From: Actinomadura rubteroloni | GTDB taxonomy: Bacteria > Actinomycetota > Actinomycetes > Streptosporangiales > Streptosporangiaceae | DNA: 64,000 bases | Assembly: GCF_002911665.1 (NCBI RefSeq) | Contig: NZ_MTBP01000001.1 | Location: 1,488,001 to 1,552,000 of the forward strand | Reading direction: 5' to 3' | Shown: positions 7,483-14,400 of the stretch, piece after piece | How the letters are laid out: the number at the start of each line of letters is the position of its first letter | Position numbering within the stretch: position 1 is the stretch's first letter | Translations under genes and position numbers: made by a program | The notes under the pieces: model-generated | Databases searched by the model: none | The model's input: only the letters and a program-made list of their open reading frames with translations | Told to the model about the DNA's origin: nothing

Positions 7483-9345
7483 GTGGCGGTGCGCCGGTCC
7501 CCTCGGCCGGTGGGACGCCGCCGCCTGCTCGCCGGGCTCCTCGCCCTCGTCGCCGCCACCGCCGCGACCGCCGCCGTCGTGAACCGGTTCGTCCTCGGCG
7601 CCGAGTGGTGGCAGGTGCGGCACACCGTCAGCGACACGCCCGTCGCGGTGCAGCGCCCGGTCGGGCCGCCGCCCGGACCGCTAGCGGTGAGCTGGGAGCG
7701 GTCCGAGCGGGTGCGGCCCGGGGCCGCCGGGACGGTCGCGTACGCGGTCGCGCTCGGCCAGGCGGTCGCGGCGTCCGGCCGCGGCCTGGACGTGCGCGAC
7801 GCCCGCACCGGCGCGGCCCGCTGGAGCTACCGCCGGGTCGGGTGGACGCTCGTCGCGTGGGCGTCCACCGGGACGCGGATCGTCGCGGCGTTCGAGAGCG
7901 ACGGGCACCGCGCCGACCGGCAGACCGTCGGGTTCGACGCGTTGTCGGGCGGGGTGCTGTGGCGGCGGACGGGCGACCGTCCGGCGTCGGCGGCGCGGGC
8001 GACGCTGCGCTGGCCGGCCGGGTCCGGGATCGTCCTGACGGCCGCCGACGACCGCGCGACGCTCTACGGCCGGTCGGCGGCCGACGGGGAGCGGCGCTGG
8101 CGGCTCCCGGTGCCCGCCGGCTGCCGGCTGTTCGCCGACGCCGCGCAGGCCGCCGACGCCGATGAGTCGACGATCGCGGTCGCGCTGGACTGCGCCGGGG
8201 GAGCGCGGCTGCTCGTCCTGGACCCGGCGACGGGCCGGGAGCGGTGGCGGCGGACGCTGGCGGCGGGGGAGGCCCCGGCGGTCGCGGTGCGCGGCGGGAC
8301 TGTCCTCGCGGCCGACGGCACGGCGCTCCGGGCGTTCTCCGTGGACGGCGCCGAACTCGCCCACTGGGACGGCGATGTGTGCGGGGACGGAATGTGCCCG
8401 GCGGTACCGTCCGGACGGGACGCGCTCGTCGTCGCCTACCAGCCGGATCCGGGCGAGGACGGCGCCCGCCGCGCGCGGATCGCGGCGGTCGACACGCGGT
8501 CCGGGCGCGTCCGGTGGGACCGGGCCGCGCCCGCCTACGCGGCGCTCGCGGCGGCGGGCGGCACGGTCTACGCGCTGCGGCCCCGGCTCGCCGACGCGCT
8601 GCTGCCCGCCGGGATCGACGTGGTGGCGCCCGGTGACGGGACGGTCCGGTCGGTGCCCGCGCCGTTCGTCCTGGACCCGGCGCTGGACGGCGCGCGGCCC
8701 TGGCTGGCTGCGGCGGGCGGCCTGCTGTACGCGGCGGTGCCCGAGGCGGCGCCCCGGCCGACGGGCGCGGCGCGGCTGGTGGCGCTGCGTGGCGGTCCGG
8801 ACCGTCCCGGCCCGCCGGAGCTGGGCGGCGTCCCGCCGCGCGACTGGCCGGACGCGTGCGCGCTGCTCACCAAGGCCGAGCTGGCGGCGGCGCGGATGCC
8901 CGCGCACACGACGGCGCGCAAACGGGTCGCGGTCGGCGCGGTGAAGCTGCCGCGGCCGATCTCGTGCGTCTACACGCCGGACGAACCGCGCCGCAACGCG
9001 CCCGCCGGTGGCTGGGGCGAGAGCCCGCTCGTGGTGTCGGTGCGCTGGGTGGCGCCGGACGGCGGCGCCGCGTCCGGTCTGCTGGACGCGCTCCAGTCCG
9101 TGCAGGCACAGGCCCGGCGACGCGGCGACGTGGGCGCGGACGAGGCTTACGAACTGGGCGCGATGACGGGCACGGTCGCACTCCGCGTGGACCGGACGGT
9201 CGTCGTCGTCCAAGCCTCCCGCCCCCAAGGCGCGGCAGTACGCCTGGCCCGCGCGGTGGCCGCCCGCCTACGCGCCCTCGACACCCCGAAGCCGTCCGCC
9301 CACCCGACCACGGGAACCGCCCTGACCAACCCCCGCACACGCTGA
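7483..9345 (+). CDS. Membrane-anchored PQQ-like beta-propeller protein with Cys-containing C-terminal domain
   Basis: A 620-residue protein. The GTG at 7483 is preferred because GGGAGGGAGG lies 8 bases upstream. Residues 1-35 form a basic then hydrophobic segment (RRRLLAGLLALVAATAATAAVV) that acts as a signal anchor or signal peptide. The middle contains repeated GAARWSY / GVLWRR / GERRWRL / GRERWRR / GRVRWDR blocks, the tryptophan-docking pattern of PQQ-like propeller blades. The last about 170 residues form a separate domain beginning DWPDACALLTKAEL with a second Cys in ISCVYTP, resembling lipoprotein-type DUF3558 domains. It is likely an extracytoplasmic binding or scaffold protein; there is no evidence that it binds PQQ or has enzymatic activity. 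It is divergent from the HD gene and followed by tandem repeats. Confidence 0.75.
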   Translation: MAVRRSPRPVGRRRLLAGLLALVAATAATAAVVNRFVLGAEWWQVRHTVSDTPVAVQRPVGPPPGPLAVSWERSERVRPGAAGTVAYAVALGQAVAASGRGLDVRDARTGAARWSYRRVGWTLVAWASTGTRIVAAFESDGHRADRQTVGFDALSGGVLWRRTGDRPASAARATLRWPAGSGIVLTAADDRATLYGRSAADGERRWRLPVPAGCRLFADAAQAADADESTIAVALDCAGGARLLVLDPATGRERWRRTLAAGEAPAVAVRGGTVLAADGTALRAFSVDGAELAHWDGDVCGDGMCPAVPSGRDALVVAYQPDPGEDGARRARIAAVDTRSGRVRWDRAAPAYAALAAAGGTVYALRPRLADALLPAGIDVVAPGDGTVRSVPAPFVLDPALDGARPWLAAAGGLLYAAVPEAAPRPTGAARLVALRGGPDRPGPPELGGVPPRDWPDACALLTKAELAAARMPAHTTARKRVAVGAVKLPRPISCVYTPDEPRRNAPAGGWGESPLVVSVRWVAPDGGAASGLLDALQSVQAQARRRGDVGADEAYELGAMTGTVALRVDRTVVVVQASRPQGAAVRLARAVAARLRALDTPKPSAHPTTGTALTNPRTR

Positions 9346-9777
9346 CCACACTCACCAGCAGCACCCGCACGTCCGTCGAACGCCGCGACACCCTGCGCGA
9401 CCCCCGCACGCCGCCTCCCCAAACGGCCGAACGCGTCGATCACAACCGCGCGCAGGCCAGGCCGCCTTCCGTCTGCCCGCCGTAACCGGTGCGCTGGTCG
9501 TGACCGCGCGCAGGTCAGGGCCGCCCTCCGTCTGCCTGCTGTAACCGGTGCGCTGGTCGCGACCGCGCGCAAGTCAGGCCGCCCTCCGTCTGCCCGCCGC
9601 AACCGGTGCGCTGGTCGTAACCGCGCGTAGGTCAGGCTGCCCTCCGTCTGCCCGGCGTAGCTGGTGGGCTGGTCATGACCGCGCGCAGGTCGGCCCCGCT
9701 CCGCCTTCCGCGACGGCCGAGCGCGCTCAGGCGTGAGGGCGGGCCGTGCCGCTGGCGTCCGGCGTGGCGCGGGTGGG
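9346..9777. other. Intergenic region, mostly tandem repeats
   Basis: This 432-base gap between a plus-strand and a minus-strand gene (3' ends facing) contains no convincing gene. Both strands have open frames here, but the repeat period (58 or 59 bases) is not a multiple of three and the frames are not maintained between copies. From about 9440 to 9700 it holds the tandem repeat described separately; the last 75 bases are GC-rich sequence without visible structure. Confidence 0.7.
9440..9700. repeat. 58/59-bp tandem repeat array, about 4.5 copies, each with an inner dyad
   Basis: Copies begin at about 9484, 9543, 9601 and 9659, with a partial copy from about 9440. The core reads AACCGGTGCGCTGGTCG, then a GACCGCGCGCAGGTCA element, then CCGCCCTCCGTCTGCC. 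The block TGACC-N7-GGTCA inside the unit is a perfect inverted repeat in the copy at 9500-9516 and is imperfect in the others. AACCGGT is itself nearly palindromic. Copies differ by a few substitutions and one-base length changes, so the array is degenerating. It lies between two convergent genes and could be a terminator-like or protein-binding array, or simply a minisatellite; function is unknown. Confidence 0.8.
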
Positions 9778-10938
9778 TCAGATGGCGCCTGCCTGGGTGC
9801 CGGGCTGGGGCGTTTCGGGGACGATCGGGGCGGCGGACGTCGCGGTGCGCGCGGCCCAGCTCTCCAGGTGCGCGACGAACGACTCCGCCTGGATCGGCCA
9901 GTGGTAGCGGGCGAGCGCGGTCTCGTGGCCGCGTTTGCCGAGGTCGGCGCGCAGTTCGGCGTCGTTGTGGAGCTTGCGGACGGCGTCCGCGACGGCCTCC
10001 GGGTCGCCGTAGGGCACGACGAACCCCGCGCCGGCCTCCTCGACGAGCTTGGCGGCGGCCGGGTTCGGCGTCGTGACGACGGGCAGCCCGCGCGCCATGT
10101 ACTCGATGACCTTGGTGGGCATCGAGTGCCGGTGGTTCGGGCCGTCGTGCAGCAGGGCGAGCCCGGCCGTGGCGCCCTCGGCGATCCGCAGCGCCCGGTC
10201 GTTCGGGACGAACCCGTACCAGCGCAGCACCCCGGCGCGCTGGGCGTCGCGCAGCGCGGGCCGCACGTCCGGGTCGGCCGCGCCGATCAGCTCGACCGTG
10301 ACGCCCTCGGGCGCGAGCAGCCGGGCGGCGGCGATCATGTCGAGCCCGCCGCGCGCGACCGAGAGCTGCCCGACGTAGACGACGCGTCCCTCGCCGGGCG
10401 GCGCGGGCGGCACCTCCGGCACGTACGTCGTGTTCGGGACGAGCGGGTGCCGCTCGCGGAACCGGTCCTGGTACGCCTCCTCGGCGAGCAGGAGCTCGTG
10501 CCGCCGCTCGGCGCGCAGCTCCACGCGCCGGACGGCGGGCCGCAGCAGCGGCACGAGCGGCCCGGGCACCCAGCCCTTGCCGGCGAGCGCGGCGGGCAGG
10601 TCCTCGTGGACGTCCCAGACGACCGTCCGGCGGCGCACCGAGCGCGGCAGCCCGACGAGCAGTTCCGGGTCGTGCAGCAGCACCACGTCGGCGTAGGCGG
10701 CGTGCTCGGCGAGCGCGCGGTGGGCCGCGCGCACCGCGGCGAACCGCTTGCGCCCCGTCGCGCGCGGCACGTCCACCGGGCTGATCTGCCGCCACGGCGT
10801 GACGTGGCAGGCGCGGAACGGCGCGATGTAGGTGACCTCATGGCCCGCGTCGAGCAACGCCCGGATCTGCCGGTGAAGAATTCTGGCGTCCTCGGGGTGA
10901 TGCACGACCGTGCAAACACAGACCCGCAATTGCCTCAC
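9778..10938 (-). CDS. Glycosyltransferase family 4 (GT-B fold)
   Basis: A 386-residue protein from a GTG at 10938 (RQLRVCVCTVVHHPEDARI). N-terminal Rossmann half: HPEDARILHRQIRALLDAGHEVTYIAP and a DVHEDLPA motif. C-terminal donor-binding half: VVYVGQLSVARGGLDMI, and KVIEYMARGLPVVTTPNPAA with the conserved Glu of GT4 retaining enzymes. The frame extends 34 codons further to an ATG at 11040, but that extension looks like leader sequence rather than protein, so I prefer the GTG. It lies directly downstream of the UDP-sugar dehydrogenase gene on the same strand and probably uses a sugar from that pathway for wall polysaccharide synthesis. Confidence 0.85.
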   Translation of the reverse strand: MRQLRVCVCTVVHHPEDARILHRQIRALLDAGHEVTYIAPFRACHVTPWRQISPVDVPRATGRKRFAAVRAAHRALAEHAAYADVVLLHDPELLVGLPRSVRRRTVVWDVHEDLPAALAGKGWVPGPLVPLLRPAVRRVELRAERRHELLLAEEAYQDRFRERHPLVPNTTYVPEVPPAPPGEGRVVYVGQLSVARGGLDMIAAARLLAPEGVTVELIGAADPDVRPALRDAQRAGVLRWYGFVPNDRALRIAEGATAGLALLHDGPNHRHSMPTKVIEYMARGLPVVTTPNPAAAKLVEEAGAGFVVPYGDPEAVADAVRKLHNDAELRADLGKRGHETALARYHWPIQAESFVAHLESWAARTATSAAPIVPETPQPGTQAGAI

Positions 10939-10940
10939 TC

Positions 10941-10954
10941 CGGAAAAGTTTCCG
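10941..10954. promoter_or_regulatory. 14-bp palindrome abutting the GT4 start codon
   Basis: CGGAAA-AG-TTTCCG at 10941-10954 is a perfect inverted repeat ending two bases upstream of the GTG of the minus-strand glycosyltransferase. It lies in a 107-base gap that is visibly less GC-rich than its surroundings and so may hold a promoter. It may be an operator or may fold over the ribosome-binding site. Confidence 0.35.
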
Positions 10955-11045
10955 TCATCCCTTGGAGCGGACTCTTCTGTTCGCGCGGAAATAAAGCGCA
11001 AAGAGCGGGTGTCCGCCGGGTGGACGACGTTTGAAGACATCGCGG

Positions 11046-12299
11046 TCACAACATTTCCACCGTCGGCGCGGAAAGGCCGCGAGTGCGGCCCCGCGTGTCG
11101 AAGAGCTGCCGCGCCGAGGCCAGGAGTTCCGGCGTGTACTCGCGGTGGTCGGCGATGACGATCGCGAGGTCGGCCGTGGCCAGGCCCTCGTCCAGCTCGA
11201 CGCGCGGCACGGACGCCCCGTCGACCTCCCAGTCGGTGACGTAGGGGTCGTGGAAGACCAGGTCGGCGCCCAGGCGGGCGAGCCGGCGCGCCACCGGACG
11301 GGCCGGGGACTCGCGCTGGTCGGCGATGTCGGCCTTGTACGTCACGCCGAGCAGCAGGATCCGGGCGCCGTTGATCGCGCGTCCCTCGTCGTTGAGCAGG
11401 TGCTGCGCGCGTTCGGCGACGTAGCGCGGCATGCGGTCGTTGATCTCCTGCGCCAGCTCCACGAACCGGAACGGGTAGCCCAGCGAGCGGACCTTGTACG
11501 ACAGGTAGTTCGGGTCGATCGGGATGCAGTGCCCGCCGACACCCGGTCCAGGGCGGAATGCCTGGAATCCGAACGGCTTGGTGGCGGCGCAGTCGATGGC
11601 GTCCCACAGGTCGATGCCCAGTTCGTGGCAGAACACCGCCATCTCGTTGACCAGGGCGATGTTGACGTGCCGGTACGTGTTCTCCAGCAGCTTGGCCATC
11701 TCGGCCTCGCGCGTGCCCTTGGCCTGCACGACCGTGTCCACGAACCGGCCGTAGAAGGCCGCCGCGGCGGCGGCGCAGTCCGGCGTGAGCCCCCCGACGA
11801 TCTTCGGGGTGTTGCGGACGCCGTAGACCGCGTTGCCCGGGTCGATGCGCTCCGGCGAGAACGCCAGGTGGAAGTCGGTGCCCGCCGAAAGGCCGGACTT
11901 CTCCAGGATCGGGCGGACGACCTCGTCGGTCGTGCCCGGGTACGTCGTGGACTCCAGCACGACCAGCGCGCCCGGCGACAGGTGCTCGGCGACGGTCTCC
12001 GCCGCGCCCCGCACCGCCGACAGGTCCGGGCCGCCGTCCGGAGACAGCGGCGTCGGCACGCAGATCACGATGGTGCGCGCCCCGTCGAGCACCGATTCGT
12101 CCGTCGTCGGCGTGAATCCCGCCGCGAGCATCGCCGCGATGTCGGCCTCGCTGACGTCGTCGACGTGCGACCGCCCCGCCCGCAACCCCGCCGCGACCGC
12201 CTCGTTCCGCTCCAGGCCCCCCGTCGTCAGCCCCGCCGCGCTCGCCTCGCGCACCAGCGGCAGACCGACGTATCCGAGCCCGACGACCACGAGATCCAT
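11046..12299 (-). CDS. Nucleotide sugar dehydrogenase (UDP-ManNAc or UDP-glucose dehydrogenase type)
   Basis: A 417-residue NAD-dependent four-electron dehydrogenase. The N-terminal MDLVVVGLGYVGLPLV is the NAD-binding GxGYVG motif. The catalytic segment GVGGHCIPIDPNY near residue 255 supplies the nucleophilic Cys and is of the WecC/UDP-ManNAc dehydrogenase style. The C-terminal UDP-binding domain contains ILLLGVTYKADIADQRESPA. AAGGGAGA lies ahead of the ATG at 12299. It is divergent from a UDP-GlcNAc 2-epimerase gene, which together would turn UDP-GlcNAc into UDP-ManNAc and then UDP-ManNAcA, an activated acidic sugar for wall polymers. UDP-glucose as substrate remains possible. Confidence 0.88.
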   Translation of the reverse strand: MDLVVVGLGYVGLPLVREASAAGLTTGGLERNEAVAAGLRAGRSHVDDVSEADIAAMLAAGFTPTTDESVLDGARTIVICVPTPLSPDGGPDLSAVRGAAETVAEHLSPGALVVLESTTYPGTTDEVVRPILEKSGLSAGTDFHLAFSPERIDPGNAVYGVRNTPKIVGGLTPDCAAAAAAFYGRFVDTVVQAKGTREAEMAKLLENTYRHVNIALVNEMAVFCHELGIDLWDAIDCAATKPFGFQAFRPGPGVGGHCIPIDPNYLSYKVRSLGYPFRFVELAQEINDRMPRYVAERAQHLLNDEGRAINGARILLLGVTYKADIADQRESPARPVARRLARLGADLVFHDPYVTDWEVDGASVPRVELDEGLATADLAIVIADHREYTPELLASARQLFDTRGRTRGLSAPTVEML

Positions 12300-12518
12300 C
12301 GGGTCTCTCCCTTCGCGTGTTCGGGGTCGCAGACGCCCCCGATATTTCCGGTGTCCTCTTCTGGACGTTAGATCACCCGATCCGGGGGAGGCCAACCGGC
12401 CTCCTCATTTCCCCCCTTGTTCACGTTCTCGTCACGTCGCGTTAGGTGGATTCTCTAGTGCCCGATGGCATCACTTACGATGACCGGGGGAATTCCAGAC
12501 GACTTCGAGGAACGGTTG

Positions 12519-13640
12519 ATGGCTCAGAACGGTAGTGGGGCACGCGACGGCGGAACCGTCCTGCACGTCCTCGGGGCGCGGCCCAATTTCGTCAAGGCCG
12601 CCCCGGTCGTGCGGGCGCTGGACGGGCGGGGCGCGGCGCAGGCCGTCGTCCACACCGGCCAGCACTACGACGAGCGCATGTCGGAGATCTTCTTCACCGA
12701 GCTGGGGCTGCCCGAGCCGGACGTCAACCTCGGCGTCGGCTCCGGCGGGCACGCGGCCCAGACGGCGGCGCTGCTGGTCGGGCTGGAGGAGCAGTTCGTC
12801 GCCCGCGCGCCGCGCCTGGTCGTCGTGTACGGCGACGTCAACTCGACCGTCGCGGCGGCGCTCGCGGCGGCCAAGCTCCACATCCCGGTCGCGCACGTCG
12901 AGGCGGGCCTGCGCAGCTTCGACATGACGATGCCCGAGGAGGTCAACCGGCGGCTCACCGACCAGCTCGCCGACCTCTGCCTGGTCACGAGCCCGGAGGC
13001 GATCGGGCACCTGGCCAACGAGGGCGTCCCGGTGGACCGGATCCACCTCGTCGGCAACCCGATGATTGACACGCTGCTCGCGAACCTGGACCGGTTCGAC
13101 ACCGAGCGCGCCCGCGCCGAGTACGACCTGCCGGAGCGCTACGTCCTCGCGACGATGCACCGGCCCGCCAACGTGGACGACCCGGCCACCGCCGCCGAAC
13201 TGGTCGGCCACCTGCACGGCGTCGCCGACCTCGCCGACGTGGTCATCCCCGTCCACCCGCGCGGCCGGGCCGCGCTGCTGGCCGCCGGGCTGGACCGGCA
13301 CCCCCGGCTGCACGTCCGCGAGCCGCTCGGCTACCTGGACTTCCTCGCCGCCGTGCGCGGCGCCGCCGCCGTCGTCACCGACTCCGGCGGCCTCCAGGAG
13401 GAGACGACGATCCTCGGCGTCCCGTGCCTGACCGTCCGGCCCAACACCGAGCGGCCGATCACGATCTCGCACGGCACCAACCGGCTCGTCGCCCCGGCCG
13501 AACTCGTCCCCGAGGCCCGCAAGGCGCTCGCCGCCGGGCGTCCGGCGGACGCGACGGGCCCGCTGCGCACCCCGCCGCTCTGGGACGGCCAGGCCGGCCC
13601 CCGCATCGCCGACGTGATCATGGAGTTCACCCGTGGCTGA
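12519..13640 (+). CDS. wecB: UDP-N-acetylglucosamine 2-epimerase (non-hydrolysing)
   Basis: A 373-residue enzyme, the usual length for WecB/MnaA. Signatures: VLHVLGARPNFVKAAPV at the N-terminus, VHTGQHYDERMSEIFF, VYGDVNSTVAAALAAAKL, VAHVEAGLRSFDMTMPEEVNR, and the donor-site block TDSGGLQEE near residue 290. It interconverts UDP-GlcNAc and UDP-ManNAc in the cytoplasm. The ATG at 12519 follows GAGG by 8 bases; in-frame ATGs at 12465 and 12480 would add poorly conserved residues. It is divergent from the UDP-sugar dehydrogenase gene and overlaps the next gene by 8 bp, placing it at the head of a plus-strand polysaccharide operon. Confidence 0.93.
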   Translation: MAQNGSGARDGGTVLHVLGARPNFVKAAPVVRALDGRGAAQAVVHTGQHYDERMSEIFFTELGLPEPDVNLGVGSGGHAAQTAALLVGLEEQFVARAPRLVVVYGDVNSTVAAALAAAKLHIPVAHVEAGLRSFDMTMPEEVNRRLTDQLADLCLVTSPEAIGHLANEGVPVDRIHLVGNPMIDTLLANLDRFDTERARAEYDLPERYVLATMHRPANVDDPATAAELVGHLHGVADLADVVIPVHPRGRAALLAAGLDRHPRLHVREPLGYLDFLAAVRGAAAVVTDSGGLQEETTILGVPCLTVRPNTERPITISHGTNRLVAPAELVPEARKALAAGRPADATGPLRTPPLWDGQAGPRIADVIMEFTRG

Positions 13641-14400
13641 CCAGCCCGAACCGCCCGAAGACCCGGCCGTCGTCGCGGCCCGCGAACGGCACAGGGCGGC
13701 GCGGCTGCGCGCCGCCCTGCGCGACCGCGAGCAGCGCCTGACGGAACTGGAGCGGCGGCTCGCCGCGCTGGAGGGCTCCACGACGTACCGCTTCGGGCGG
13801 ATCGTGGCGAACGCGGCGCGCGCCCCGAAGAAGCGCGGCGCCAAGCTGCCCCGCGAGCTGTTCCGGCTGTGGAAGGAGCGGCACGAGCCCGTCCAGAGCA
13901 GCGGCAACGGCACGCGCAGCGGCGGCGCCCGGTTCGAGGAGCCGGCCCGCGCCGAGGACCGGCTGCTCGTCGCCGGGCCGCTGCACGGTCCGGTGCGCGG
14001 CCCGATCGTCGCGGGCGTCCTCGCCCCCGACACGGCCGCCGTGCTCGCCGAACACTCCCGGATCGTCCCGGTGTATCCGCACGACGGACGGGTCGTCCTC
14101 GCCGACGCCGACCTGGACGTGCTCCTGGTGGACACCGGCGCCGGCGCGCCCGGCGGCCCCTGGGCCTACCTGGGCGTGCCCGGCCAGTTCGACCGCGACC
14201 GCGCGCTGCACGACCTGCGCCGCGCGGCCCGCGGCCGCAACATCCCGATCGTCTTGTTCGGAGAGAACCCTCCGCCCGCTCTGGCCGTCCTCGACTGGGA
14301 CGCCGTCCTCACGAGCCCCGAGCAGCTCGCCGCCTACGACCCCGATCGGGAGGAGACCCCGTGCGACCACGCGCCCTCGTCTACGGCGACGTCGATCTGA
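13633..14400 (+). CDS. Hypothetical protein with N-terminal coiled coil
   Basis: A 255-residue protein from a GTG at 13633 that overlaps the wecB stop. Residues about 15-50 (RERHRAARLRAALRDREQRL and TELERRLAALE) form a heptad-like charged helix, followed by a basic stretch (NAARAPKKRGAKLP) and a globular part with VLLVDTGAGAPGG and RNIPIVLFGENPPP that resembles one half of a Rossmann-type fold. The last 40 bases overlap the start of the double glycosyltransferase gene in another frame. I recognise no named family. The position between wecB and a glycosyltransferase suggests a membrane- or partner-tethering helper of polysaccharide assembly, by context only. Confidence 0.75.
   Translation: MADQPEPPEDPAVVAARERHRAARLRAALRDREQRLTELERRLAALEGSTTYRFGRIVANAARAPKKRGAKLPRELFRLWKERHEPVQSSGNGTRSGGARFEEPARAEDRLLVAGPLHGPVRGPIVAGVLAPDTAAVLAEHSRIVPVYPHDGRVVLADADLDVLLVDTGAGAPGGPWAYLGVPGQFDRDRALHDLRRAARGRNIPIVLFGENPPPALAVLDWDAVLTSPEQLAAYDPDREETPCDHAPSSTATSI

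Noticed and set aside
9147..9602. Repetitive minus-strand frame through the tandem repeat, giving repeated GRRPxLRAV blocks
   Set aside because: The repeat period is 58-59 bases, so the frame is not kept between units; most likely not coding.
12417..12447. Promoter TTGTTC ... TTAGGT ahead of wecB
   Set aside because: Spacing of 19 bases and a poor -10 match; too weak to call.
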